Shown piece after piece: positions 8,176-15,909 of a DNA stretch of 64,000 bases. Source of the DNA: a virus; the IMG/VR virus record IMGVR_UViG_3300047172_000213, positions 1 through 64,000 of that record; one strand, given 5' to 3'. The notes beneath the pieces were generated by a model. The model did no database searches. It had not been told where the DNA came from and saw only the letters and a program-made list of their open reading frames with translations. A program made the position numbers and the translations under genes. Each line of letters begins with the position of its first letter. The first letter of the stretch is position 1.

Positions 8176-8457
8176 ATGCGTTTCACCTTGCTCACGATCG
8201 TTCTTCTGCTGATGGCCTGCGGGGGCAGCACCTCGCTCGCCCCCATCGACCTGCGCGCGCAGACCAACCAGCAGAAGGCCGCCGAAGCCCAGATCTCACA
8301 CCTGCAGGGCGTGCCTGACGGCGGCTGCCTGTCTGCAGGAGACCTGGGGGCCATCGAAAGTCTCGCCGAGGCCATCTACTGCGGGGCCGGCGGTACTATC
8401 CAGCGCGCCGGACTGACCAGCACCGAGGACGCCGGAATCACATGCCCGTCACAGTAA
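8176..8457 (+). CDS. Lipoprotein, 93 aa
   Basis: A signal peptide (RFTLLTIVLLLMAC) ends in a good lipobox with Cys 15. The mature part has a Gln/Ala helix and two further Cys (GGCLS, YCGAGG), which could form a disulfide. The stop overlaps the next gene by 16 bases. Placed after a membrane-anchored protein, it could be an outer spanin; this is inference. Confidence 0.6.
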   Translation: MRFTLLTIVLLLMACGGSTSLAPIDLRAQTNQQKAAEAQISHLQGVPDGGCLSAGDLGAIESLAEAIYCGAGGTIQRAGLTSTEDAGITCPSQ

Positions 8458-8717
8458 CGAGCATAGACGACCTGACCACGAAGCTGGCCCTCACCGGGGT
8501 CGGGTGGGACAAGCCCCGGTGGGACCGCTTCGTGAACGACCTCACGCCCCAAGAGCAGGCACTGGAAGCCCAGATGTACGCCGACTCGGCGGTGGGTCCC
8601 ACCAAGAGCGCCTGGCAAGAAGCCATGAACATCCTGACAGTAGCTCTGGCCATCGCTGGCGCCGTGTCGGGCATCAGCGGGGCCATCAGCGCCGTGCAGG
8701 GCGTCATCAAGGGCTAG
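8442..8717 (+). CDS. Small protein with C-terminal membrane helix, 91 aa
   Basis: The first 60 residues are soluble and charged (TPQEQALEAQMYADSAVG); the last 30 are Ala/Gly/Ile-rich (ILTVALAIAGAVSGISGAIS) and could span a membrane. It overlaps the lipoprotein gene by 16 bases, ending the plus-strand cluster where it meets the minus-strand genes tail to tail. A holin-like or virion-entry role is possible but unproved. Confidence 0.55.
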   Translation: MPVTVTSIDDLTTKLALTGVGWDKPRWDRFVNDLTPQEQALEAQMYADSAVGPTKSAWQEAMNILTVALAIAGAVSGISGAISAVQGVIKG

Positions 8718-8908
8718 TCGCTCTTCGACGGACGCAGCTCTACTTCTCCCCGGAGGTGCTTGAGCGGATGGCGCTCGAGCACCTCGGGCTGCTTCTTCTG
8801 CGGACGTAGTCGGCCCGGCTGATGATGCTCTCCGACGACGTAGTCCCTGGCGCGCAGCGACTGCTGTAGCTCACGCGCGGTGGCGCGAACAACCTTGATC
8901 TTGGGCAT
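8714..8908 (-). CDS. Hypothetical basic protein, 64 aa
   Basis: Start at ATG 8908, supported by AAGGAGAAC six bases upstream; the longer frame to 8938 overlaps the helicase stop. The protein is strongly basic (ATARELQQSLRARDYVVGEH, RLRPQKKQPEVLERHPLKHL). It is co-transcribed with the upstream helicase. No family known. Confidence 0.6.
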   Translation of the reverse strand: MPKIKVVRATARELQQSLRARDYVVGEHHQPGRLRPQKKQPEVLERHPLKHLRGEVELRPSKSD

Positions 8909-8934
8909 GCTGTTCTCCTTCTTGCGAGCTGCAG

Positions 8935-10245
8935 TCACTGCAGCACGACCAAGTACTTGGACGCGCGTGTGATTGCTGTGTAAAGGGCTCTCTTCTTCGT
9001 GTCGAAGTCCATCGCCCTCGGCACGTCGTTGACGACGATCACGTGTTCGTAGCTTGAGCCTTGCGCCTTGTGAATCGTCATGGCGTAGCCGTAATCCATC
9101 AGCAGCCCGATGCTGTCCCAGTTATGCACGCGCCGACCGGTGAGCCGCAGGTAGTCATTGAAGTCCTTGATGGTGCCGGGCTGTCCGAACTGTGCTCGGC
9201 AGATGGGGCCCTCCACCTCGATCTCTTCGTCCTCGAAGAGGACCTTGCCGTAGTAGTTGTACTTCGTCTCGTAAGCGGGATCGAGGTGCGTGATGATGCC
9301 GCGCATTCCGTTGAAGATGTGACCTTCGACGTTCTTCAGCAGGATGACCTGGTCACCCACCAGTGGGCCAGAGAAGACCGTCTTACCCCAGCGTGCGGTT
9401 CGCGCCAGGTCGTTGAGCGCGATGCGCTCTCGGTTGGTGAATACTAGCAAGCCCACGTCGTCGTAGCGCAGGCCCTTGTGGCCGAAGAGCGAGAAGACCA
9501 CGTCGTGGAGCTGGTCGTAGGGAAGGACCTGCACTTCGTGGCCATCCGCGCAGAACCGGGGGATCTGTCCGGTACGACGCACGAGCGCGGACAGCGCCAG
9601 TATCGGGCTGTCCGCGGCCTGTCGGTGGATGGTCTCGAGCTTGTAGTCCGGGTTCTTCATCAGGTTGAAGTTGCCGGTGATGGGCGGCAGCTGCCCGTGG
9701 TCACCCACTGCCAGGATGGGAACGCCGTGGGCCTGCAGGTCGTCGAAGAGCGTCTTGTCGAGCATCGAGGCCTCGTCCACGACGATCAGGCTGTAGCTGT
9801 CGAGGTCGTAGCGCCGCTTCCACTCGACAAGAGCACCCGTCTTCGAGTCGGTGATCGGACGGTACAGGAGCGAGTGAAGAGTGCTGGTTTCATGCGCGAA
9901 GGCAACCACGCCAGCTTCAGCGAACTTCTTGCGAAGCACACTGGTCGCCTTGCCCGTGAGCGCGCAGAAGGCAACGCTCTCATCTCGGTAGTGGTGGGCC
10001 AGTACCGAGATGAGCGTGCTCTTGCCCACGCCAGCGTAGCCTCCGACCGTGAGCACGCCGCTGTCACCGCGGCGCTCGTACCAGCTGACGACGGCCTCGA
10101 ACACCTCGCGCTGCTCCTTGCTCAGCGTGTTCTCGGCCATCTGTCCGCCCATCTGACGCTCGATGTCCGCGAGCAGCTCTTCTTCCTTCTTCACGAGCTT
10201 GGGTACGCGCGTGAACTTGTACGGGCTGCCTTCCTTCTTCTCCAT
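8935..10245 (-). CDS. SF1 helicase, Dda/RecD type, 436 aa
   Basis: ATP-dependent 5'-3' DNA helicase of the RecD/Dda family, which in phages acts at replication forks. Motif I is GYAGVGKST (about residues 69-77), motif Ia includes ALTGKATSVLR, motif II is VVDEAS (155-160), motif III GDHGQLPP, motif V/VI lie in MTIHKAQGSSYEHV and TAITRASKYLVVL at the C-terminus. Length is that of T4 Dda (439 residues by known family size). It is followed closely by small unknown genes, consistent with an early replication operon. Confidence 0.9.
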   Translation of the reverse strand: MEKKEGSPYKFTRVPKLVKKEEELLADIERQMGGQMAENTLSKEQREVFEAVVSWYERRGDSGVLTVGGYAGVGKSTLISVLAHHYRDESVAFCALTGKATSVLRKKFAEAGVVAFAHETSTLHSLLYRPITDSKTGALVEWKRRYDLDSYSLIVVDEASMLDKTLFDDLQAHGVPILAVGDHGQLPPITGNFNLMKNPDYKLETIHRQAADSPILALSALVRRTGQIPRFCADGHEVQVLPYDQLHDVVFSLFGHKGLRYDDVGLLVFTNRERIALNDLARTARWGKTVFSGPLVGDQVILLKNVEGHIFNGMRGIITHLDPAYETKYNYYGKVLFEDEEIEVEGPICRAQFGQPGTIKDFNDYLRLTGRRVHNWDSIGLLMDYGYAMTIHKAQGSSYEHVIVVNDVPRAMDFDTKKRALYTAITRASKYLVVLQ

Positions 10246-10448
10246 CAGGCAGGCCTCCTGCTCTCCAGGAAGTACAAGGTTTCGGTCCGCAGCTCGAGGT
10301 CAATGTCCATCTCGCGATAGCGCAGAGGCATCGCGGCGACCCTGGCCACTAGCTGCACCGGCGGTATGCGGCCGACCGCGTAGACGTAGAAGCGCTCAAC
10401 TTCCAGTTGCTTTAGACCCAGCGGCGTTGTGCTTCTTCCGCTCCTCAT
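10245..10448 (-). CDS. Hypothetical protein, 67 aa
   Basis: The convincing part is LKQLEVERFYVYAVGRIPPV followed by MPLRYREMDIDLELRTETL. The only usable start is the ATG at 10448, giving a 53-base overlap with the upstream gene; overlaps of this size recur in the genome. The stop touches the helicase start. Function unknown. Confidence 0.5.
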   Translation of the reverse strand: MRSGRSTTPLGLKQLEVERFYVYAVGRIPPVQLVARVAAMPLRYREMDIDLELRTETLYFLESRRPA

Positions 10449-10749
10449 CTTCCTTCTTCCTCTCCTTGAGCTCCTCGACCATGTTTAGGTAGCGGGCGAC
10501 GGTGAGATCGTCGAACCGCGACATCTCCGACTCAGCCATCTCCACCTTGTCCGTGCTGCGGCCGTACCGCACGTTTACGAGTGAGGCCATGCCGCGCCGG
10601 TCGAGAAACGCGATGATGTTCTGCAGATGGGACGTCGTCATCTCCTCGATGAGCGTGCGCCGCTTGTCCTTGGACACCCAGAAGTACTCTTCCCCGTCGT
10701 ACTCTTCGCCGGGGTCCTGGTCGTTGAGAATCTCAGCCATCTCTCCCAT
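10396..10749 (-). CDS. Hypothetical protein, 117 aa, with phage motif EEMTTSHLQN
   Basis: The start is the ATG at 10749, overlapping the upstream stop as TGATG; the longer frame is filler. An acidic opening (DPGEEYDGEEYFWVSKDKRR) leads to EEMTTSHLQNIIAFLDRRG, a pattern (Met-x-x-x-His-Leu-x-Asn-x-I) that I know from small conserved phage proteins of unknown role. The C-terminus is a charged helix. Confidence 0.7.
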   Translation of the reverse strand: MGEMAEILNDQDPGEEYDGEEYFWVSKDKRRTLIEEMTTSHLQNIIAFLDRRGMASLVNVRYGRSTDKVEMAESEMSRFDDLTVARYLNMVEELKERKKEDEERKKHNAAGSKATGS

Positions 10750-11195
10750 CAGCTTTTCCCCAAAACGGGGCCTCCTGGCAGCAGCAGTCCGCGCAGCTGT
10801 TCGATGCGTTCGAACAGCTTCTCCATGAGGACCATGGTGGTCATCCCCTCGCCGCTCAGGGGCGACAGGTGGTCGTAGAGCTCCTCGAGCAGGCGACACC
10901 CGAACTCCAAGTCGCTCGCGTACGGCGGGAAGTTACCGGGCGAGTAGAGGTTGAGCGTCTTGCGCAGCTCGTCGTAGCTGTCGGTGAAGACACCGGTCTC
11001 TCCCTCCTTCACCGCCTTCCACGCTGCGTTAGCCACCCGCGATGCGATGCGGTAGCTACGCATCAAGCAGACGATGTTCTCACCGGCCTTCGCAGTTCCC
11101 TCGCGCATGATGTACGCGGCCACCTCGGCATCGGTCATCCGTTCCAGCAGCTGGATCTCGCTATCCGGCATGTATGTCTTCCTCTTCGCGCTCAT
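10749..11195 (-). CDS. Hypothetical helical protein, 148 aa
   Basis: Helical throughout, with segments such as MTDAEVAAYIMREGTAKAGE and FGCRLLEELYDHLSPLSGEG. The stop is shared with the next start (TGATG). A transcription terminator lies directly upstream of the start, so a promoter should sit in the 20-base gap before it or expression depends on readthrough. No family recognised. Confidence 0.65.
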   Translation of the reverse strand: MSAKRKTYMPDSEIQLLERMTDAEVAAYIMREGTAKAGENIVCLMRSYRIASRVANAAWKAVKEGETGVFTDSYDELRKTLNLYSPGNFPPYASDLEFGCRLLEELYDHLSPLSGEGMTTMVLMEKLFERIEQLRGLLLPGGPVLGKS

Positions 11196-11212
11196 GAGCC
11201 TTCAAGTTCAGC

Positions 11213-11238
11213 TAAAAGAAGGGCCGCGAGCGCCCTTC
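11213..11238 (-). terminator. Intrinsic terminator
   Basis: On the minus strand GAAGGGC and GCCCTTC form a 7-bp stem with a 7-base loop, followed by TTTT. It stands five bases after the stop of the 11.2-11.8 kb gene. Confidence 0.7.
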
Positions 11239-11242
11239 AGAA

Positions 11243-11776
11243 CTACCTCGTAGCAACCTCGAAACAGGACGTGTGCCACACTTCTCCGCGGCTCCACATC
11301 CCGTACCTCCCGTAGACGAGCTTCTCTGCGCAGCCCGGGCAGTACGCAGGCTCGAGCACCGTGATGAGCCGGGCATCGGAGTCAGGCGCCACCCGGCGGG
11401 TACCAGGCACCGTGGGTTGAGGCGGAGGGGCAGCGGGCTGCTCGACATCGACGTCCCAGGGCTCGGTACCAGCCGGATAGGTTGGCGGCCGCGGAGGCCG
11501 CGGCCTTTTGGCCTCCCGGACCCTTGCCTCTCTGGCACGACGGTGTGCTGCCTTCTCGACCATATCGGCCAGGAAGTCTTCGAACGACTTGGCCTTGGTC
11601 GGAGCCTCCTCTTCTTGCGACACCGTCTCGGCTTCTGGCGGAGGAGGGTCGATGAGCTCGTGCTTCTCTATGAGGCGGCACGCCTTCACGGCCATGCTGC
11701 GCGCCTCATTCACGTTCGCCGCCGGGTCGTTGACGAAGGCGATGAGCTTGAGCACCGTGGCGCGCGGGTTCTCCAT
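11243..11776 (-). CDS. DUF2786-like protein with C-terminal zinc finger, 177 aa
   Basis: The N-terminal 40 residues (VLKLIAFVNDPAANVNEARS, then KACRLIEKHELI) match the DUF2786 pattern of Lys-rich helix, N-x-x-E-A and K-H. A Pro/Ala-rich linker follows, and the C-terminus has CPGC and W-H-x-x-C-F, a possible four-ligand zinc site. DUF2786 proteins occur in many phages with unknown function. Terminated by the hairpin immediately downstream. Confidence 0.7.
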   Translation of the reverse strand: MENPRATVLKLIAFVNDPAANVNEARSMAVKACRLIEKHELIDPPPPEAETVSQEEEAPTKAKSFEDFLADMVEKAAHRRAREARVREAKRPRPPRPPTYPAGTEPWDVDVEQPAAPPPQPTVPGTRRVAPDSDARLITVLEPAYCPGCAEKLVYGRYGMWSRGEVWHTSCFEVATR

Positions 11777-11780
11777 CGAC

Positions 11781-12317
11781 CTACTGCAGCTGGAGCTGCA
11801 TCGTCTGCTTGAGGATCTCCGACAGAGCTCGCAGTGTCTCGGGGATGAGGCAGTCGCTGCCGGGCTTGTGTGTCTTTTCGTGCGCGTCCGCTTCCTTGAG
11901 GATCTCTTCGACCGCGGTCGCGAGCTCCGACGCGCTGAATCCCTGTATCAAGCTGCTGGCCTGCTTGCGCGCCTCGACCCGGAAGCCCTCGATGTCCGTG
12001 GCTTTGCCGGCGTATCTGAAGCGCGACACCAGCTCGTCGGTGCGCGGGCTCATCGCACTGGGCGCATGCTGCTGCGGCTGCGCCCCCAGGTTCTGCAAGA
12101 TCTCGACGATCGGGTTCTGCTGCGACTCGCTGAGCTGGCCGAGTAGCACCACGCCGTTCTTCTCGTCGCTGAGCTGCACGGCGTAGCCCGCCGCGTGCAT
12201 CTCGTTCATTGCATCCTCGATCTTCGCGGCGTAGGCCTTGATGTCCTTGGGCCGGGGGACACCGATGACGCGGTACTTCTTCTTGTGACCTGCGGGGGCG
12301 TTGTTCTTCTTGATCAT
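11781..12317 (-). CDS. Hypothetical protein, 178 aa
   Basis: Start set at ATG 12317 (MIKKNNAPAGHKKKYRVIG); the 56 residues upstream in frame are filler. A Lys-rich N-terminus is followed by an alpha/beta part (IKAYAAKIEDAMNEMHAAGY, AVQLSDEKNGVVLLGQL) and a helical second half. A nucleic-acid-associated role is possible from the basic start, but no family is recognised. Confidence 0.6.
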   Translation of the reverse strand: MIKKNNAPAGHKKKYRVIGVPRPKDIKAYAAKIEDAMNEMHAAGYAVQLSDEKNGVVLLGQLSESQQNPIVEILQNLGAQPQQHAPSAMSPRTDELVSRFRYAGKATDIEGFRVEARKQASSLIQGFSASELATAVEEILKEADAHEKTHKPGSDCLIPETLRALSEILKQTMQLQLQ

Positions 12318-12324
12318 GGTGCTC

Positions 12325-12669
12325 TCACTGGGGCGACTGCCCGTCCTGGGGTGGGAACCTAAAGTACTTCTTCGCAGCGGCAACGGACATGGGCTTGTTC
12401 GCCCACCGCCAGACGCGTTCGTAGGCGCTGTTGGCTGGGTCACTGAGCATGTGCGCGTCGAGCGTGATGCTCGCACCGCGCACATCCATGGGTCCCATGA
12501 TGATGCTGTAGATGAAGAGCAGGCCGTCCCTACAGGGAGCTGCGAAGGGCGGCGGTTCGGGGGTGAAGCGCCCGCCGCATCTTTCGGCGGCCGACTCGAA
12601 GAAGGTGCTGTCGATGTCGAGGAACTCGGCGTCGAGCCCCATGACGCGAACGTGGACCACAGTACTCAT
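12325..12669 (-). CDS. Hypothetical protein, 114 aa
   Basis: Start set at ATG 12669, 23 bases after a copy of the GGGATAAG promoter box on this strand. The protein begins with beta strands (STVVHVRVMGLDAEFLDIDS), has a Cys pair in the middle, and ends with a basic helix (AAKKYFRFPP). It and the following gene form the only minus-strand unit headed by this promoter type in the window. Function unknown. Confidence 0.6.
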   Translation of the reverse strand: MSTVVHVRVMGLDAEFLDIDSTFFESAAERCGGRFTPEPPPFAAPCRDGLLFIYSIIMGPMDVRGASITLDAHMLSDPANSAYERVWRWANKPMSVAAAKKYFRFPPQDGQSPQ

Positions 12670-12691
12670 GGGAAGGGTCTCCCTCGTACTT

Positions 12692-12699
12692 CTTATCCC
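12692..12699 (-). promoter_or_regulatory. Promoter box GGGATAAG (minus strand)
   Basis: GGGATAAG followed by AA stands 22 bases before the ATG at 12669, the distance seen at the plus-strand copies. The upstream CAA box is not present at the usual spacing (CTA instead), so this copy is weaker evidence. Confidence 0.5.
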
Positions 12700-12714
12700 A
12701 CCCACGCGCGGATT

Positions 12715-13428
12715 CTAGTAGCTTGGATCTTCGCTGTCGCTATCGCTGTACTCGACCAGCACCCCGGGTGTCGAGTAGACGTCGTCGCCAGCGTTGGCCG
12801 CGAACACGTCCCGTCGCCGGTACTCAGCAGGGCGACCCACGCTCATCACGTTGCGCGGCGTGAGCTTCTTGATGTGCCTACGCACGGTATCCGGGTCGAG
12901 GTCGAGACCCTCGCAGATGGCGACGAAGCTGGTGATGTACTTGCCGCCGCGCATACGCTGCTGCCAGTCGCTGGAACCAGGCACCTCAAGGAACAACCAG
13001 CGGTAGGCCTGGTCAGCCAGGACCTTCTGCACCATCCTCCGGCTGCCTTTATATAAAACCCAGTCGTAGGCAGCCCTGCGGATGATCTCGAGTAGCAGCG
13101 TCTTGCAGCCATTGATGGTCTGGAGGGCGAGCTCCTCGTCCTCGGGGTCGCTCACTTCAAAGCGCAGGTCCTCCTCCGGGTCCCAGGCCGAAGGGGGCTC
13201 CGGCGCAGGCGGAGGGGGCGCGGGGATGCGCAGCACGAGCAGCTTGCCCATCTTCGCGGGGGGCTGGCTTGGCTGCTTCTTGGGCAGCAGCTTCTCGGCA
13301 CGAGACAGGGCACCGCGCGCCTCCGCTACGAGCCTGGCAGGGGGTGCGGGGGGCGCCGGCGGGTTCGGTACCACAACGGGCGCACGCGCGATTCGGCACA
13401 AGGCCAGGTGGATGACGGGTGCCAGCAT
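12715..13428 (-). CDS. Helix-turn-helix-like hypothetical protein, 237 aa
   Basis: Start is ATG 13428, sharing a base with the upstream stop (TGATG). Residues 25-110 are Pro/Ala-rich with acidic stretches. Residues 120-215 form a compact domain: DWVLYKGSRRMVQKVLADQA, then CEGLDLDPDTVRRHIKKLTP, which looks like a DNA-binding helix-turn-helix. I have seen similar domains in phages and delta-proteobacterial genomes. A regulator or DNA-binding protein is the best guess. Confidence 0.65.
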   Translation of the reverse strand: MLAPVIHLALCRIARAPVVVPNPPAPPAPPARLVAEARGALSRAEKLLPKKQPSQPPAKMGKLLVLRIPAPPPPAPEPPSAWDPEEDLRFEVSDPEDEELALQTINGCKTLLLEIIRRAAYDWVLYKGSRRMVQKVLADQAYRWLFLEVPGSSDWQQRMRGGKYITSFVAICEGLDLDPDTVRRHIKKLTPRNVMSVGRPAEYRRRDVFAANAGDDVYSTPGVLVEYSDSDSEDPSY

Positions 13429-14312
13429 CACGGGTTGACCGTGACCGAGAGCACCCCGTTCGTAATCCCGGGGTCGGGTATGTGGATGATGCTCTGGTCG
13501 CAGCGCGTGATGGTGAGCGTCGCGGTGCCTGGCCCCATCGCCACCAGAACTAGGCCCGCGTTGTTGATGTTCCAGCTGAGGACGTTGGGGTCGCTCGAGA
13601 GGAAGCGAATCTGCCCACCGCCCAGGCCCAGGTCTTCCCCGTCGCTTGCGTAGACGGTGAGGCCCACGTTCAGCTGGGTGCCCGCCGTCATGGTGTAGGG
13701 GCCCGGCGGGTCGAGCTCGACCAGGCTCACGATGGGGAAGATGAGGTCCGCCAGGTTGACGTTGGGCGCGTCGGGCACCTTGATGTGCCGCACCACATCT
13801 TCTTCTCCCTGTATGGTCACGTCGAAGTGGCCGTTGCGGATCAGATTGAGCTGCATGTAGCCGGTGGCATCCGACCAGGCGACGACCCTCTCGGAGAGCA
13901 CGGCGTTGCCGTCGAGCCACACCGGGTCGAACTTCGCGATGAAGTGAGCCTCGACGTATGCCTGTGGGGCGCCCGTCACATCCCGGAAATAGCCGTAGGC
14001 TGTGCATAGCCTCGAGTCGAGGGGCACCGGTGGCATGAGTAGCTGGGCTGCGACCTGGAAGGTGTTGTTGGCAGGCGCCGGTTCCACGACGATGAGCTGC
14101 GGGTTCGTGAATCCGACCTGGAACTGGTACATCCGCAGCTGGTAGGTCGTGCTGTCTGGCAGGTCGAAGCTGGCCAGGCCGTTGTTGTTGGTAGTCGCCT
14201 GCGCGATGAAGGTAGTGCCGTCCGAGGACAGCACACGCACATTCACCCCGGACACCGGGTTCTGCTGCGGTGTGGTGTCGAGGACGTAGACGTCGACGGT
14301 TGCGATGGTCAC
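13428..14312 (-). CDS. Virion protein with carboxypeptidase-regulatory-like and Ig-like domains, 294 aa
   Basis: The first 90 residues (VSGVNVRVLSSDGTTFIAQA, TTNNNGLASFDLP) match the carboxypeptidase-regulatory-like beta sandwich. A second similar domain follows (GYFRDVTGAPQAYVEAHFIA). The C-terminal 90 residues resemble a bacterial Ig-like type 2 domain (GPGTATLTITRCDQS). Such stacks decorate phage capsids, necks or fibres. It overlaps the upstream fibre-like gene by ATGA. Confidence 0.75.
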   Translation of the reverse strand: MTIATVDVYVLDTTPQQNPVSGVNVRVLSSDGTTFIAQATTNNNGLASFDLPDSTTYQLRMYQFQVGFTNPQLIVVEPAPANNTFQVAAQLLMPPVPLDSRLCTAYGYFRDVTGAPQAYVEAHFIAKFDPVWLDGNAVLSERVVAWSDATGYMQLNLIRNGHFDVTIQGEEDVVRHIKVPDAPNVNLADLIFPIVSLVELDPPGPYTMTAGTQLNVGLTVYASDGEDLGLGGGQIRFLSSDPNVLSWNINNAGLVLVAMGPGTATLTITRCDQSIIHIPDPGITNGVLSVTVNP

Positions 14313-15328
14313 AGCGTTCTCCTCACCGCGTACGGGATGTTCGGGACAACGACCGTGAACAAATCGTTCTGGCCGTTGTCTGCCGACAGCAGGTTGATGG
14401 AGGGGACGGTGGTGTCCGTCGGCACCTGCACGTCACGCGCGAGCGGGGTGCCGCCGATCGACACCGTGACCAGGGCCCCGCGGGCCAGCAGCAGCTCGGC
14501 GTGTCCGTGCTGGTCAGTCAGCAGCCGCTGGGCGCTGCCCACGACCGCGGCGCCCTCGATGAGGGTGCCATTGAACTGGTTGTAGACCAGGACTTCCTGG
14601 TTCACGGCGGGGGCGCCCGTCACATCGACCAGACGCACGTAGCCGCGGCAGAGCGCTGTGGGGCTGAGGCCGGCGACCACTGCGCCTTGGAAGGGGTCGG
14701 AGTACTGGCTCACCGTGCGGGTGAAGCTGTTGAAGAAGCGCGCGCGGTAGTAGTACTCCGGCGAGCCATTGGCATCGACGAAGCCATACTGTTCCTGCCC
14801 GAGGATCAGCACGATGCGCGCGTCCAGTCCGAAGGCTACGGAATTGGGTTCCTGGGTCGCCAGACCGAGAAGCGGCGCCGCGTCCCCGCCCGTGCAGCGG
14901 AGAACGACCTTGGCACCGACTTCCACGGTCTGGACGACGAGGATGTCACTGTTGACGTACGCGGTGAGCAGGCCGTTGCTCTGCTCCTGGATCTGCGTGG
15001 CCGCTTCACCGAAGGTGAACGGGTTGTTGCCCGTGAAGGTCGTAGTGACCGGCGTCTGCTCGTTGATGAGCAACGTGAGGTCCGTGCCCTGAAGCGCCAC
15101 CGGTGGACCATCCTGCGAGGAAGCGGGTGGCGCGGGTGCGCCCGGCGGCAGGACTGCAGGGGACCAGGAGTCCCCGTGCAGCGGTTCGTACGGCCCCTCG
15201 GGCGTGCCACGGGAGCGCCAGACCTCGATGCGGTCGAAGAGCCCCTGCCAGGAGCGCCCGCTCACGAAGAAGTCGAGCTGGAAGCGCTCGCGAGTGGCCA
15301 CCGTGGGGGCCGTACGAAGGATGATCAT
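14309..15328 (-). CDS. Virion fibre/decoration-like protein, 339 aa
   Basis: N-terminal beta region, then a module at about 80-165 (AATQIQEQSNGLLTAYVNSD, ending GGDAAPLLGLAT) that also occurs in the 1,169-residue protein at 0.7-4.2 kb. Around 225-290 there is a carboxypeptidase-regulatory-like fold (GYVRLVDVTGAPAVNQEVLV) shared in type with the next gene. Probably an exposed virion component; exact site unknown. Confidence 0.7.
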   Translation of the reverse strand: MIILRTAPTVATRERFQLDFFVSGRSWQGLFDRIEVWRSRGTPEGPYEPLHGDSWSPAVLPPGAPAPPASSQDGPPVALQGTDLTLLINEQTPVTTTFTGNNPFTFGEAATQIQEQSNGLLTAYVNSDILVVQTVEVGAKVVLRCTGGDAAPLLGLATQEPNSVAFGLDARIVLILGQEQYGFVDANGSPEYYYRARFFNSFTRTVSQYSDPFQGAVVAGLSPTALCRGYVRLVDVTGAPAVNQEVLVYNQFNGTLIEGAAVVGSAQRLLTDQHGHAELLLARGALVTVSIGGTPLARDVQVPTDTTVPSINLLSADNGQNDLFTVVVPNIPYAVRRTL

Positions 15329-15330
15329 CG

Positions 15331-15660
15331 TCAGTTCTCGGGTTCTGCGAAGACCTGCGCAGGAGCTGGCGGGGCTACCGCAGTGGCGGGCACCTGCTGG
15401 GCGGGGCGGTTGATGGTGCCGTCCGCCTTGACGCTCGTGCGGTTGATGTCGACCCCGTACTTCGCGGACAGGGCCTGGCGCTCCTTCTCCATGTCCGCCT
15501 GCAGCGCCTTCATCTGCTCGACGATCACAGCCTTCTGGATGTCGAGCCCCTTCACCTGCAGCTCGAGGTTGACGAGCTTGAGGTAGATGACCTCGATGCG
15601 GAGGCGCTCTGCCTCCTCGAGCTGTGCGCCGAGCGCGGTGGCCTTCTCTTGTTCTGTCAT
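15331..15660 (-). CDS. Coiled-coil protein, 109 aa
   Basis: Residues 1-75 are a long amphipathic helix (LGAQLEEAERLRIEVIYLKL, IVEQMKALQADMEKERQAL) suited to a coiled coil; the tail is Pro/Ala-rich. The start ATG at 15660 is preferred because GGAG lies 7 bases upstream; ATG 15675 would overlap the upstream stop by four bases. It lies two bases before the fibre-like gene and may be an assembly or trimerisation partner. Confidence 0.6.
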   Translation of the reverse strand: MTEQEKATALGAQLEEAERLRIEVIYLKLVNLELQVKGLDIQKAVIVEQMKALQADMEKERQALSAKYGVDINRTSVKADGTINRPAQQVPATAVAPPAPAQVFAEPEN

Positions 15661-15671
15661 GAGCACTCCGT

Positions 15672-15887
15672 TCATCCTGTCAGGAAGTCGTTGATAGAGG
15701 AAACCACGAGGTCGGAAGCGGCGTCGACGCCCGTCTGAGCGAGGCGGTTCGAGCCGCTCCGGCCTTGCAGGATTGCCTGCAGTGTGGCGACCTGGTTGTT
15801 GAGCGTGTTCGTGCGACTGGTGGCCCAGGCCTTGGTGGCCGCGACCAGTGCGTTCAGTCGGGCGTTGCGAGCCGTAGTGTCCGCCAT
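15672..15887 (-). CDS. Hypothetical protein, 71 aa
   Basis: Start at ATG 15887; the longer frame overlaps the upstream gene as filler. Helical, Ala/Asn/Thr-rich (NARLNALVAATKAWATSRTN, TLNNQVATLQAILQG). Its position between a large unknown gene and fibre-like genes suggests a virion accessory role, without direct proof. Confidence 0.55.
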   Translation of the reverse strand: MADTTARNARLNALVAATKAWATSRTNTLNNQVATLQAILQGRSGSNRLAQTGVDAASDLVVSSINDFLTG

Positions 15888-15909
15888 GTGGCGGATTGTA
15901 CCTGCACTT

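Noticed and set aside
13428-14007. Long N-terminal extension of the 12.7-13.4 kb gene
   Set aside because: The extension is Arg/Gly/His-rich filler overlapping the Ig-like virion gene; the TGATG start is far better.
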